DNA of 64,000 nucleotides from Nitrospirota bacterium (GTDB taxonomy: Bacteria; Nitrospirota; Thermodesulfovibrionia; Thermodesulfovibrionales; UBA6898): assembly GCA_016214855.1 (NCBI GenBank), contig JACRMT010000012.1:124001-188000 (forward strand). Direction: 5' to 3'. Positions 15,244 to 24,443 of the stretch are shown here, piece after piece. The notes under the pieces are model-generated. The model was not told the origin of the DNA, ran no database searches, and was given only the letters and a program-made list of their open reading frames with translations. The stretch's first letter is position 1. Every line of letters begins with the position of its first letter. A program made the translations under genes and the position numbers.

Positions 15244-16413
15244 TTACTCTTTTTTTGCCTGCTTCAACAGCGAGACCAGTCTTTTCATCTGCGTTTTCTC
15301 ATGGGCTGCCGTCACAACGATCCTTATCCTCGGCTCTTTAACCGTAGGCGGCCGGATAGCAGGCACATAAACTCCGTGCCCGAAAAGGAACTGCGAAATC
15401 CTGACAGCCTCCTTAATTGAAGCGGTCCTGATCGGGATAATGGGTGTCTCACTCAACAGATTGTCGTACCCGATGGCATGAAGGGCTTTTATAAGATATT
15501 CCCTGTTTGACCAGAGTTTCTGTACACAGCCCCGGTCATTTCTGGTCATCGAAACGGCAACATTGGCAGCGGCAATGACCGCAGGCGGGAGAGCGGTTGA
15601 AAAGAGCAGACTGCGTGCCCTGTTAGAGATCCATTGCATGACAGTATCGCTCCCGGCAGCAAAGGCGCCGAAAGCACCCAATGCCTTTGAAAAGGTGCCT
15701 ATCTGTATGATCCACGGTTCCGGTCTTATGCTGAAGTGTGCAAGCGCGCCTCTGCCCCTGCCGAGCACGCCCGTGCCGTGAGCATCATCAAGATAGAGAA
15801 GCAATGAGTGATTCGTGCTGATGCGTGACGAGTTAACAGAATTACAAAGATCATAAAGATCTCTTAAGGGGGCGATATCTCCATCCATACTGAAGACCGT
15901 GTCAGTGGCAATGATCTTCCTGCCCGCAGTCTTGCAGTTCTTCATGAGTGTTTGAAGATGTCTGACATCCTTGTGCCTGTACACAACGGTCTTTGCCCTG
16001 CTCAGCCTGCAGCCGTCTATGATGCTGGCGTGGTTCAGCGCATCGCTGAAGATCACATCTCCCTCATCGGCAAGGGCCGGTATAATGCCGGTATTTGCAG
16101 CATATCCTGAGTTGAAAATAACCGCAGCCTCCACTCTCTTCCACGCTGCAATGCTCTTTTCGAGCTTATCATGCAGAAGCGTTCCGCCGGCAAGAAGCCG
16201 GGAGGCACCGGCACCAAACCCGTATTGTTGCATTGCCAGAGCTGCCGCCCTGACAAGATCAGGATGATCCGCAAGGCCGAGGTAGTCATTTGAAGCGAAA
16301 TTGACGAACTTCTTTCTGCCGATGGCTATTACCGGCCCCTGGCCGGATGCCCTTGCAAGTATCTGCCGGAAAAGCCCCTGCTCCTTCAATGCCTTGATAT
16401 CTTCCTCGAACAT
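15244..16413 (-). CDS. bioF: 8-amino-7-oxononanoate synthase
   Basis: 389-aa PLP-dependent enzyme of biotin synthesis joining pimeloyl-ACP (or -CoA) with alanine. Motifs: FASNDYLGLADHP, GAGASRLLAGG, NSGYAANTGIIPAL, SDALNHASIIDG, DDAHGTGVLG and the PLP lysine in IGTFSKALGAFGAF. About a dozen residues (NSSRISTNHS) are inserted just before LYLDDAHG, encoded by a heptamer-like repeat tract. Alone, convergent with the SufR-like gene; no other bio genes are nearby. 2-amino-3-ketobutyrate CoA ligase is a relative, but motifs and length fit BioF better. Confidence 0.88.
   Translation of the reverse strand: MFEEDIKALKEQGLFRQILARASGQGPVIAIGRKKFVNFASNDYLGLADHPDLVRAAALAMQQYGFGAGASRLLAGGTLLHDKLEKSIAAWKRVEAAVIFNSGYAANTGIIPALADEGDVIFSDALNHASIIDGCRLSRAKTVVYRHKDVRHLQTLMKNCKTAGRKIIATDTVFSMDGDIAPLRDLYDLCNSVNSSRISTNHSLLLYLDDAHGTGVLGRGRGALAHFSIRPEPWIIQIGTFSKALGAFGAFAAGSDTVMQWISNRARSLLFSTALPPAVIAAANVAVSMTRNDRGCVQKLWSNREYLIKALHAIGYDNLLSETPIIPIRTASIKEAVRISQFLFGHGVYVPAIRPPTVKEPRIRIVVTAAHEKTQMKRLVSLLKQAKKE
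15803..15837. repeat. Heptamer-like repeat tract inside bioF
   Basis: Degenerate 7-nt units on the coding strand: ACTCGTC, ACGCATC, AGCACGA, ATCACTC. In frame, forming an insert in a loop before the conserved Asp-Asp. Confidence 0.6.
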
Positions 16414-16542
16414 GGCCTGATAGTATCACACATTCGATACAGGGGATTAAAGTCTTTCATCTGCCGCTGCTGTCAGGAACGGAGATGACGTCTAACCTGT
16501 TACAAATAATACTTTTTTATAGCGCAGTATCCATTCTTGCGA

Positions 16543-16548
16543 TATAAT
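16543..16548 (+). promoter_or_regulatory. Possible -10 of the pilus operon promoter
   Basis: TATAAT about 66 nt before the pilB start; no good -35 at the right distance. Confidence 0.35.
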
Positions 16549-16614
16549 GGGTTCACATCTTCAACCATGCATATTCACGGGAGAGGGGTCTGTGTATCTC
16601 CTGAAAGGACAAGG

Positions 16615-18108
16615 ATGACCATGCAACCAAAACGTATTGGTGAGCGTCTTATCGAAGCAGGTCTCATCACTGAGGCTCAACTGAAGATCGCACTTGAAGA
16701 GCAGAAGAAAACAGGAGAACTGCTCGGCGCCATCTGCTTCGGGCTCGGCTTTATAAGCCAGACGGACCTGTTCACCGTACTCTCAATGGTGCACGGAAGC
16801 GACCAGCAGAAGAAAGAGCCCGGTGACAGTGCCAATATTCCCGACGATCTCGACGATATAGTCAAACAGAGCACCTCAGCGCTCAGGACCTTCGAGCGGG
16901 AAGCCAACAGGCCTGGCGATGTTTCCATAGCACCGGTTGTCAGACTGGTTGACAGGATCATCACTACCGCGCTGCAGAAGGGAGCAACCGACATCCATAT
17001 CGGGCCTGATGCCAAGGGCACACGCGTTCGCTTCAGAGTAGACGGTCTGCTGCAGCATGGCATGTATCTGCCAAAGGAAATTCTGGCAGCCCTTGTTTCG
17101 AGAATAAAGATCCTGGGAGCCATGAACATTGCGGAAAACAGGGTGCCCCAGGACGGAGCAACAGAATTCGCCTGGAAATCAAAGGTGCTCGATCTCAGAA
17201 TTTCAACCTTTCCTATTCTGGGCGGCGAGAACATCGTGATCAGGATACTCGACAAATCCCGCCTTCTCCTGGGCCTTGAGAACCTCGGGTTCATGAAAGA
17301 AGACATCGAGTTGCTGAACAGGTCGCTTGTCATGCCCTATGGTCTGATCCTCGTGACCGGACCGACAGGCTCAGGAAAGACCACAACGCTCTATTCGCTC
17401 CTCTCTATCATCAACAGCGTGTACAAAAATATCTTCACCATAGAGGACCCTATCGAATATCAGCTGCCTCTTGTGCGGCAGTCACAGGTGAACATCAAGG
17501 CAGGACTCACCTTTGCTACCGGCCTGCGGTCCATACTGAGGCAGGACCCTGACGTTATCCTGGTTGGCGAGATGCGTGATGTAGAGACCGCAGAACTTGC
17601 GATCCGGTCTTCGCTGACCGGCCACCTGGTCTTCAGCACACTCCATACGAATGATGCAGCATCAAGCCTTCCCAGGATCATTGACATGGGCATTGAGCCC
17701 TTCCTGCTTGCATCCACGGTTGATACGATCATTGCCCAGCGGCTCGTCCGCCTTCTCTGCGAGAAATGCAGGGAAGCATATACCCCTCCGCCCGAGATGG
17801 TGAAGCGGTTTATCCCCCCCAGTGGGGGACTTGAACCCTCGATCACCAAAGATACAGTGCTGTACCGGGCTAAAGGCTGTCCTGAATGCAGCGACACCGG
17901 ATACCGCGGCAGAACCGTTATTTACGAAATATTCAAGATGAACGAAGAACTCAGAAAGCTTGTACTCTCCAAAAAAGGGTCGGATGAGCTTTTTGAAACA
18001 GCTATTCGAACAGGTCTCAAGACCATGTATGCGGTCGGCATCCAGAAAGCCGCAGAAGGCCTCACTTCTCTGGAAGAAGTCCACAGTGCTACGAGGACTG
18101 CATTCTGA
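16615..18108 (+). CDS. pilB: Type IV pilus/type II secretion assembly ATPase (PilB/GspE family)
   Basis: 497-aa cytoplasmic hexameric ATPase that powers pilus extension or pseudopilus assembly. N-terminal T2SSE_N-like domain (IGERLIEAGLITEAQLKIALEEQ), then Walker A GPTGSGKTTT (about residue 249), Asp box, Walker-B region ILVGEMRDVETAE, His box HTNDAASSLPR, and the zinc tetracysteine CEKC ... CPEC typical of PilB/GspE. The ATG at 16615 has AAAGGA 5 nt upstream; earlier in-frame starts look spurious. Its stop overlaps the pilC start (TGATG). First gene of a seven-gene operon. MshE of MSHA pili is the closest type by context. Confidence 0.93.
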   Translation: MTMQPKRIGERLIEAGLITEAQLKIALEEQKKTGELLGAICFGLGFISQTDLFTVLSMVHGSDQQKKEPGDSANIPDDLDDIVKQSTSALRTFEREANRPGDVSIAPVVRLVDRIITTALQKGATDIHIGPDAKGTRVRFRVDGLLQHGMYLPKEILAALVSRIKILGAMNIAENRVPQDGATEFAWKSKVLDLRISTFPILGGENIVIRILDKSRLLLGLENLGFMKEDIELLNRSLVMPYGLILVTGPTGSGKTTTLYSLLSIINSVYKNIFTIEDPIEYQLPLVRQSQVNIKAGLTFATGLRSILRQDPDVILVGEMRDVETAELAIRSSLTGHLVFSTLHTNDAASSLPRIIDMGIEPFLLASTVDTIIAQRLVRLLCEKCREAYTPPPEMVKRFIPPSGGLEPSITKDTVLYRAKGCPECSDTGYRGRTVIYEIFKMNEELRKLVLSKKGSDELFETAIRTGLKTMYAVGIQKAAEGLTSLEEVHSATRTAF

Positions 18109-19307
18109 TGGCGTTTTACAATTACCGCGCTGTTGATGATGAGGCAAAAGTCATTGCAGGAAAACTGGAAGCCTCAAACGAGGGAGAGCTCGAAAACCTG
18201 CTTAATGCAAAAGGCCTCACGCTTATAGAAGCCTCACGCGCAGGCTTTGGATTCCAGGCGCCATTCAGGCTGCACGACAAAGAGCTCATGGATTTTACCT
18301 ATTTCCTTCAGCTTATTCTTTCCTCAGGCGTGCCGCTTATGAGCGGTCTGGGCGATCTTGCCAACCAGACTGCAAACAGAAAAATATCGAGAACAGCATC
18401 CATGCTCTACACAAAGCTCGAATCAGGCAAGTCTATTTCAGAATCGATGTTCGATTATCCTGACATCTTCCCGGGCTATTACGCGAGTATGGTGAGGGCA
18501 GGTGAGGCAGCCGGCAGTCTCGAACAGATACTGAACGATCTTATGGTCTATATGGAATGGCAGATCAAGCTGAAGAAAGATGTAAAGTCGGCACTGGCGT
18601 ATCCCGCCATAGTCCTCACCGCGGTGTTCGGCCTTATCATGATCCTCTTTGTCTTTGTGATGCCCAAGTTCGTGAAGATCCTGACCGACCTGAAGGTTGC
18701 ACTTCCGCTGCCGACACAGATCATGATCGGGACCGTGGAATTTCTGAAGGTTTACTGGCCGCTTATCATCCTGCTCTTCTTCTCCCTTCCCTTCATATAC
18801 CGCCAGCTCGACAGGCACCTGGCCTCAAAGCGGATCATTGACCGTATCATGCTTAAGCTCCCTCTTATCGGAGACCTCACAAAAAAGCTAAATCATTCAC
18901 GCTATTTCAGGACCTTTGCAATACTGTACCGTTCAGGCCTGAGTATGCACGAGACCCTGCGCGTTTCTGCAGACGTCATCAGAAATACGGTCATTGCCGA
19001 GTCCTTCAACCGTGTTGCCAATGCCGTGCTCAGTGGCGAACAGATCAATAAGGCTCTCAGGATGACCGGTGATTTCGGACCTCTGCTTCTGAATATGGTC
19101 GAGATCGGGGAAAAGACCGGCACGCTGGACAATACGGTCATGAAGATAAGCACCATGTATGACAAGGAAATCCCGGAGACCTTGAAGAAGGTCTTCACGG
19201 TCATCGAGCCGCTCATCCTTCTCCTTCTCGGCGGGATCGTCCTCCTGACGCTTGCGTCATTCTTTCTGCCTCTGTACAAGATCGTTGGAGGACTCCGGGT
19301 CCGATGA
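18108..19307 (+). CDS. pilC: Pilus/secretion inner-membrane platform protein (PilC/GspF family)
   Basis: 399-aa polytopic protein with two T2SSF domains. First domain: FTYFLQLILSSGVPLMSGL and FPGYYASMVRAGEAAGSLEQIL. Second domain: FRTFAILYRSGLSMHETL and PLLLNMVEIGEKTGTLDNTV. Three membrane segments, one around ALAYPAIVLTAVFGLIMILF, one around VYWPLIILLFFSLPFIY and the last near LILLLLGGIVLLTLASFFLP. It connects the ATPase to the pilin-handling machinery. Overlaps pilB by one base and the pseudopilin gene by four. Confidence 0.93.
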   Translation: MAFYNYRAVDDEAKVIAGKLEASNEGELENLLNAKGLTLIEASRAGFGFQAPFRLHDKELMDFTYFLQLILSSGVPLMSGLGDLANQTANRKISRTASMLYTKLESGKSISESMFDYPDIFPGYYASMVRAGEAAGSLEQILNDLMVYMEWQIKLKKDVKSALAYPAIVLTAVFGLIMILFVFVMPKFVKILTDLKVALPLPTQIMIGTVEFLKVYWPLIILLFFSLPFIYRQLDRHLASKRIIDRIMLKLPLIGDLTKKLNHSRYFRTFAILYRSGLSMHETLRVSADVIRNTVIAESFNRVANAVLSGEQINKALRMTGDFGPLLLNMVEIGEKTGTLDNTVMKISTMYDKEIPETLKKVFTVIEPLILLLLGGIVLLTLASFFLPLYKIVGGLRVR

Positions 19308-20227
19308 ACAATTATCATCTGATAGACAGAAAATACTCCGCAGGGGTTATCGCTCCTTGTGGGGGAAAGTATAAATGCCCCGTTAGGGGGTTTACGTTGA
19401 TCGAGGTCGTCGTGGTGATGGCGATCATCGCAACGCTCACCGGCATTATGATCCCGTTCATCTACCGGGTTTGGGAAAGCACTGAGATCGATACGACCAG
19501 GGAGCGCATGACTGATCTCAAGAAGGCGATGGTCGGTGATCCAAAGCTGATCCAGAACGGGGTAAGGACACATTACGGGTATATTGGTGATGTTGGACAG
19601 CTTCCGTCATCTCTTGAAAACCTTGTGACAAATACAGATGGCGTTTCGAACTGGAAGGGCCCGTATCTCCCGTCTGGATTTGACATCTCGAAATATAATA
19701 AAGACACATGGGGCACGGCGATACAATATTCTCCAGCCACTGTAGCAGGAAGAAGGGTATCAGCGACATTGATAAGTTACGGGCCAAACGGTGCAAACAA
19801 TGGAGGTAGTGGAGACGACATAGCAGACAGTATATTTCAGATCAGTCCATTAGAGGTAGCCCCGGTCAGTTTAATTCAGGGGAACGTGAATGTGACGTTC
19901 CAATCAGCACCGCTCGCAAACAGAATCTTCTCTATAGGGGTTTCTGCCCGCTACCGCAACGGCACCGGTGTTTTAGTCACGGATACTTGCTGCGACAGCG
20001 CTATTAAAACAATATCAGGAACTGCCGGAAATACGCAGGTCAACTACACACAGAACTTTAGCTGCGCACCGCCTAATAACCTGCCAGTCGGCACAGCGTA
20101 CCTCTATCCGGGTCTTTATTCCGATAGCAGCTGTGCAACCAGTTTGGGCGGGTCACCGCTTGAAGTGGCGATTAATGTTCATGGCAGTACAATTTTTTCC
20201 ACTATGCAGATCCAGGCAGTCCCGTGA
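19304..20227 (+). CDS. Type IV pilin/pseudopilin-like protein with large C-terminal domain
   Basis: 307-aa prepilin. The class III signal is RG before FTLIEVVVVMAIIATLTGIMIPF: cleavage after Gly leaves N-terminal Phe with Glu at position 5. The leader of about 29 residues is long and contains PCGGKYKCPVRG, encoded by a CCCC...GGGG palindrome. After the alpha-1 helix a GspG-like region (LKKAMVGDP, GQLPSSLENL) is followed by a beta-rich domain from about residue 180 with Cys pairs (TDTCCDSA, NFSCAPP, SSCATS) that may form disulfides. It may be the major or a minor subunit; only one pilin-like gene is in this operon. The ATG overlaps the pilC stop. Confidence 0.82.
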   Translation: MNNYHLIDRKYSAGVIAPCGGKYKCPVRGFTLIEVVVVMAIIATLTGIMIPFIYRVWESTEIDTTRERMTDLKKAMVGDPKLIQNGVRTHYGYIGDVGQLPSSLENLVTNTDGVSNWKGPYLPSGFDISKYNKDTWGTAIQYSPATVAGRRVSATLISYGPNGANNGGSGDDIADSIFQISPLEVAPVSLIQGNVNVTFQSAPLANRIFSIGVSARYRNGTGVLVTDTCCDSAIKTISGTAGNTQVNYTQNFSCAPPNNLPVGTAYLYPGLYSDSSCATSLGGSPLEVAINVHGSTIFSTMQIQAVP

Positions 20228-20240
20228 GGAAGGATAAATT

Positions 20241-21707
20241 ATGAACTCATTGAACATCGACTTCAGAGGGGAGAACCTGAGGGTTCTGTCGGCTAAGGAT
20301 GGGGTCTTAAAACATGTTCTCATTTCGAGGAATTTCTCGATCTCTGACCTGAAGAATGCACAACAACAGTTGACCGCAGCCATTAAGGAAGCAGGGGGCA
20401 AAAAAGGAAATGTGCATGTTATCCTGCCCCACAAAATTCTGAAGTTCGGCATCTTCCAGGTGCCGGCTATGGATATCGCTGATGCGGAGAAGGTGGTCAG
20501 AAGAGATATAGCAAAAGAACTCGGCAGTCAGGACTTTGTCCTGGGTATCAGAAGGATCATGAACAATAGACCAGGTAAGCAGGACATCCTTGCTGAATAT
20601 GCGCTTACATCGGACATACAAATCTATCTGACGCTCCTGAAGCAATGCGGCATCAAACCCGCACTTATCACAACAAGCCTTGAGGGCATAATCAGCGCCT
20701 TCAAGAAGGTCCGGCCCGAGACCGAAGGCAATGAGGCTGTTCTTGAGATCGGCCAGAGCTTTATGGAGATCCTCGTCTTTAATGACAGCAGGCTCATTAA
20801 TTACAAGAAAGTTCAGATGCCTGCAGTCGACGATGCGAAGCTCTCCAGCAAGGACAAGGAGCCGGAGCAAGTCTTCAAAATGAAGATGTATACGATCGTT
20901 GATGCACTTTACAACTTCATCATGGCAGCCGGGAGCGGCGCAGCTGAGGATAAGATCTCCCGCCTCTGGATCAGCGGCCTCGGTTCAGTCGAAAAGGGTA
21001 TGCCTGAGGTCTTGTCCGAAAGCCTCAGCCTCAGCAGCATGCTCATTAACCCCTTTGTTTCTACCCCATTACGGGGCACAAGCGCCCCAGAGGGTGATGC
21101 GGACGTGGAAGATGCGAGTATATACACTGCTATTGCCGGTCTTTCGATGCTCACACCTGGGGACCCGGTTGTCAATCTCATACCTGCGGCTGATAGGGAT
21201 AAGGGCAGACAGGTTCTGGAAAAGACAGGCCTTATCGTTGCTCTTGCCTTTTATGCGATCCTGATCGGAGGCGGGTACACAGTCCTGAGCAGGACGGAAA
21301 AAGATCTCAGGACCCTGAAGGACAGATCTGACACAGAAACCAAGGCATCTCAAAAGTCAGGGGTCCAGGATAAAAGTCAGCAGGATGCACTGAGAAAGAT
21401 CATGAACAACAACAAGAGCCTCTATCCCCTGTTCAGAGATATTGCCAATTTGACACCTCCTGTCATCAGCCTGACCAGTCTCGATGTCGAAAAGACGGCT
21501 GAGGCCACCTTTATCAAACTGGGGACAAATCTGCAGTCCGCAGATGAAGGTCTCAGAAAGTCGGCACTTTCAAAATTCCTTAATGCTCTTGAAACCACAG
21601 GCCGGTTCGCTCTGGCAGCGCCGCCGGAGATCACCACGACCACTGCAGCACCCAACACAAAGAAGCAGGAATTTACGGTCAAGGCAAAGTTCGAGGTGCT
21701 GCAATGA
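20241..21707 (+). CDS. PilM-PilN-type fusion protein of the pilus alignment complex
   Basis: 488-aa protein joining two functions usually encoded separately. Residues about 1-300 are a divergent PilM/GspL-like actin-fold cytoplasmic domain (VHVILPHKILKFGIFQVPAMD; AVLEIGQSFMEILVF). At about 308 the PilN N-terminal motif DPVVNLIP appears, followed by a single membrane helix (about 329-349, TGLIVALAFYAILIGGGYTV) and a periplasmic PilN-like part. GspL has the same overall layout. A CCCC-ATTA-CGGGG palindrome lies in the linker region (VSTPLRGTS). It should couple the ATPase to PilO/PilP. Overlaps pilO as ATGA. Confidence 0.8.
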   Translation: MNSLNIDFRGENLRVLSAKDGVLKHVLISRNFSISDLKNAQQQLTAAIKEAGGKKGNVHVILPHKILKFGIFQVPAMDIADAEKVVRRDIAKELGSQDFVLGIRRIMNNRPGKQDILAEYALTSDIQIYLTLLKQCGIKPALITTSLEGIISAFKKVRPETEGNEAVLEIGQSFMEILVFNDSRLINYKKVQMPAVDDAKLSSKDKEPEQVFKMKMYTIVDALYNFIMAAGSGAAEDKISRLWISGLGSVEKGMPEVLSESLSLSSMLINPFVSTPLRGTSAPEGDADVEDASIYTAIAGLSMLTPGDPVVNLIPAADRDKGRQVLEKTGLIVALAFYAILIGGGYTVLSRTEKDLRTLKDRSDTETKASQKSGVQDKSQQDALRKIMNNNKSLYPLFRDIANLTPPVISLTSLDVEKTAEATFIKLGTNLQSADEGLRKSALSKFLNALETTGRFALAAPPEITTTTAAPNTKKQEFTVKAKFEVLQ

Positions 21708-22234
21708 ACAGCCGGAAAAAGGCCTTTTACACTATTCTCGCTGTGGTCATAAGCACAGGGCTGATCTTTTCCCTGTACGCCGTTTCAAAGATCAGATCGA
21801 TCCATGAACTTCGGGCGGCTGTTGAAAAAACCGCAACAGAGCGCTTACAGGCGATCAGGAAAGATTCCGACAGCAGCACCGATGCCGGAAAGTCCGCCCC
21901 CAAGGGTGCAATCGTACCCCCTAAGATGTGGACAACAGAATTCATCGAAACAGCATATAACGCATCGCAAAAATATGGCATCAGAAACCTGACGTTTGAG
22001 CAAAAATCATCGGACAGTTCCCGCAGGCAAACCCCGGGCAATAGCCGGCTCTCACTTCAGGCCTATCCTGTCAAAATGACCTTCCATGCGGGGTACCGGG
22101 AAATGGCAGAGTTCCTTCGCGAACTGCAGGATCTTGACAGACTGGTGACAATAGACAATCTCAGGGTAAAGAGCGAAAAGAGCTATCTTGCGGCAGAGGT
22201 GACTATAAGCACATATGCCATGGAGGGGAAATAA
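21704..22234 (+). CDS. pilO: PilO-like pilus assembly protein
   Basis: 176-aa bitopic inner-membrane protein: short cytoplasmic start MNSRKKAF, one helix (YTILAVVISTGLIFSLYAV), coiled coil (IHELRAAVEKTATERLQAI) and a C-terminal ferredoxin-like PilO domain (LQAYPVKMTFHAGYREMAEFLRELQDLDRLVTIDNLRVK). PilO pairs with PilN in the periplasm. Position between the PilM-N fusion and PilP supports the call more than sequence identity does; GspM is the equivalent in type II secretion. Confidence 0.82.
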   Translation: MNSRKKAFYTILAVVISTGLIFSLYAVSKIRSIHELRAAVEKTATERLQAIRKDSDSSTDAGKSAPKGAIVPPKMWTTEFIETAYNASQKYGIRNLTFEQKSSDSSRRQTPGNSRLSLQAYPVKMTFHAGYREMAEFLRELQDLDRLVTIDNLRVKSEKSYLAAEVTISTYAMEGK

Positions 22235-22731
22235 TGCTTATGCCCCAGGGAGTATTTGGGAACAAATATGTTGCAATCACCGTGGCTATTATCCTGGCTT
22301 TGGTGATCGCATATAATGTGCAATTCTTCATGACCAAGGACAGGCCGGCAGTTCCGGCCGAAACGGCCAATCGTCTGATACGATCGAAGCAGGAACCTGC
22401 TGCACAGTCAGCAAAGACCCGCTCCGCCGATCTCTCCCGGCCCGTTGACAATGGCGCCGATAAAACCCCATGGAAACGGGACCCCTTCTCGCTTAGGCCG
22501 CCCGTGACCGGCGACAAGTCAGATGATGTCAATGTCAGGCTCATGGGTATCATAAAAAGGACTGATAACAGCCTTGCACTCATCAATGGCAAGGTCTACA
22601 GGATCAATGACCGTATTGGTACTGCAGTTATCAGGGAGATAAAACAGCACAGTATCGTGGTTCAGGTAAAAAACAAAAAACAGGAAATATCTTTTGATGA
22701 TTATAAAGTGATCGAGGAGAAGAAGAAATGA
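22234..22731 (+). CDS. pilP: PilP/GspC-like pilus assembly protein
   Basis: 165-aa protein with an N-terminal membrane anchor (KYVAITVAIILALVIAYNVQFF), a disordered linker, and a C-terminal PilP/GspC HR domain: WKRDPFSLRP, VNVRLMGIIKRTDNSLALINGKVYRINDRIG, IKQHSIVVQVKNKKQEISF. It links the inner-membrane complex to the secretin N-domains. Unlike classical PilP it has no lipobox; the uncleaved helix is closer to GspC or MshK-like proteins. Its stop overlaps the secretin start. Confidence 0.8.
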   Translation: MLMPQGVFGNKYVAITVAIILALVIAYNVQFFMTKDRPAVPAETANRLIRSKQEPAAQSAKTRSADLSRPVDNGADKTPWKRDPFSLRPPVTGDKSDDVNVRLMGIIKRTDNSLALINGKVYRINDRIGTAVIREIKQHSIVVQVKNKKQEISFDDYKVIEEKKK

Positions 22732-24356
22732 AGACCTTACATGTGATAGTAATTGTTCTCGCCTTTGTTGCCCTGGGATGTGCAACACCCAGGATGACCG
22801 AAGTCCCTGAGACCATGGCACTAAAGCAGCCGCCTCAGGTGCCTGCGCCAGGCATGCGGCCGGAACCTCCGAAGACAGAAGAGCTGCCGCCGGCAAAAGA
22901 CAGGAGCAGGTTTTCTCTGAGCGTAAGGGATGCTGATGTGCGCGACGTGTTCCTTCTCCTTTCAAAAGACAGCGGGATGAACATAATAGCTGACAAAGAT
23001 ATAACAGGGAAGGTCTCCATTGATTTTACCAACCTTGAACTGAACAGCGCACTGTACGCCATAACGCGTCAGCTTGGCTATACCTTCAGGATGGACAAGG
23101 GATTCATTAGGATAACAAGGCCGGTCCTTGAGACAAAGACCCTCAGGGTCAACTACATTACGGGAAAACGGACATCAACCAGCACCATGAATGCGGCAAT
23201 ATCAACAGGGAACAGTTCAGGCAGCGGTTCCGGCGGAGGGACAAATATAAATATCTCCTCCGGAGCCACAACATCATCAGGCTCTTCTTCATCCGGAAGC
23301 CAGGGCAGCGTCAACGTAACCACTTCCGGCACTTCGGATTTTTGGAAAGAAACCCGGAGAGGGCTTGAGGTGCTCATCTTCGGTGACACAAAGGGGGGCG
23401 GAGACAGTGAAGGAGGCTTCAGCAGAGGTGATGAAAAGACAGGAAAGAAACTTATCATAAGCGAAATTGCAGGTATTGTTTTGGTCACCGACTATTCAGA
23501 CAATATGGAGAGAGTTGAGGATTTTCTTAAGGATGTTGAACTGTCGGCTAGAAGACAGGTGATGATCCAGGCACATATAATTGAAGTAGCACTTAACGAT
23601 GGATACAGGTTCGGCATTGACTGGACTGCAATAGAACGCTTCAATGGGGTTAAGTTAAACATTGCCCAGAACCTGTCAACCAACTCTGGCGTATTTACGG
23701 TTGACCTCGCCAATAATAAAATTAGTGCTTTTCTTGACGCGATGAAAGAACAGGGGCAGGTAAATGTGCTGTCGAGTCCCAAGGTCTCGACCATGAATAA
23801 TCAGCGGGCGGTGATCAAATTGACCACAAAAGAGGTTTCCTGGGTGACCAATTCCTTTACAAGCGGGACCACAGGCGAGATAGTCGTCTCCAACACAACA
23901 CCTCAGATAGACGAGATAGGCCTTTTTCTTGACGTTACCCCGCAGGTAGATGAGGCAGGCATTATAACCATGCAGATACATCCGAGCATTTCCGAGAAGC
24001 TGAAAGATCTGGTTTCGCCAGACGGGAAAAACACGAAACCACTTATCAATACAAGAGAAGCAGACACTATGATCAAGACGCGAAATGGACAGACCATCGT
24101 TATTGCGGGTCTTATCACCGATAAGGTTAATGATACGACCAAAAGAGTCCCTCTGCTCGGCGATATACCCTTTGTCGGTGCGGCCTTCAATCAGGTCATT
24201 CAGGAAAAGAGAAAATCCGAGCTCGTAATTCTGCTGACTCCCTATGTTTTGACTGATCAGTCCATAGAGGACATCAGGAAAGAGCATGAGGAAAGGTTCA
24301 GGAAGGCCGGCAGAGCATTTGAAGCATCACCCGTTCTTCCTTTCAGCGGGAAATAA
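22728..24356 (+). CDS. mshL: Secretin (PilQ/MshL/GspD family)
   Basis: 542-aa outer-membrane ring protein through which the pilus or pseudopilus passes. Lipoprotein signal ending LVALGC-type (FVALGCATP). Secretin N-domain (FSLSVRDADVRDVFLLLSKDSGMNIIADKDITGKVSIDF), a Ser/Gly-rich insert of about 60 residues, then a second N-domain (ISEIAGIVLVTDYSDNMERVEDFLKDVE) and the secretin core VNVLSSPKVSTMNNQ, with TRNGQTIVIAGLITD and VPLLGDIPFVGAAF. Ser/Gly inserts and this domain order are typical of MshL. Last gene of the operon; a hairpin terminator follows. Confidence 0.9.
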   Translation: MKTLHVIVIVLAFVALGCATPRMTEVPETMALKQPPQVPAPGMRPEPPKTEELPPAKDRSRFSLSVRDADVRDVFLLLSKDSGMNIIADKDITGKVSIDFTNLELNSALYAITRQLGYTFRMDKGFIRITRPVLETKTLRVNYITGKRTSTSTMNAAISTGNSSGSGSGGGTNINISSGATTSSGSSSSGSQGSVNVTTSGTSDFWKETRRGLEVLIFGDTKGGGDSEGGFSRGDEKTGKKLIISEIAGIVLVTDYSDNMERVEDFLKDVELSARRQVMIQAHIIEVALNDGYRFGIDWTAIERFNGVKLNIAQNLSTNSGVFTVDLANNKISAFLDAMKEQGQVNVLSSPKVSTMNNQRAVIKLTTKEVSWVTNSFTSGTTGEIVVSNTTPQIDEIGLFLDVTPQVDEAGIITMQIHPSISEKLKDLVSPDGKNTKPLINTREADTMIKTRNGQTIVIAGLITDKVNDTTKRVPLLGDIPFVGAAFNQVIQEKRKSELVILLTPYVLTDQSIEDIRKEHEERFRKAGRAFEASPVLPFSGK

Positions 24357-24392
24357 CAGATAGCTGCCGCTGGCTGCATTGCCTTTCACAGC

Positions 24393-24428
24393 AAGAAGGG
24401 ATGACAGAGTGCCATCCCTTCTTGTTTC
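24393..24428. terminator. Intrinsic terminator after the pilus operon
   Basis: 11-bp stem AAGAAGGGATG / CATCCCTTCTT, 9-nt loop, followed by TGTTT on the plus strand. Also lies just past the stop of the convergent 27-aa gene. Confidence 0.7.
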
Positions 24429-24443
24429 CTGAGCAAGCGAGTT

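Noticed and set aside
22728-24356. Plain GspD of a type II secretion system
   Set aside because: The Ser/Gly-rich insert, the N-domain count and the MSHA-like gene order fit MshL better, though the families overlap.
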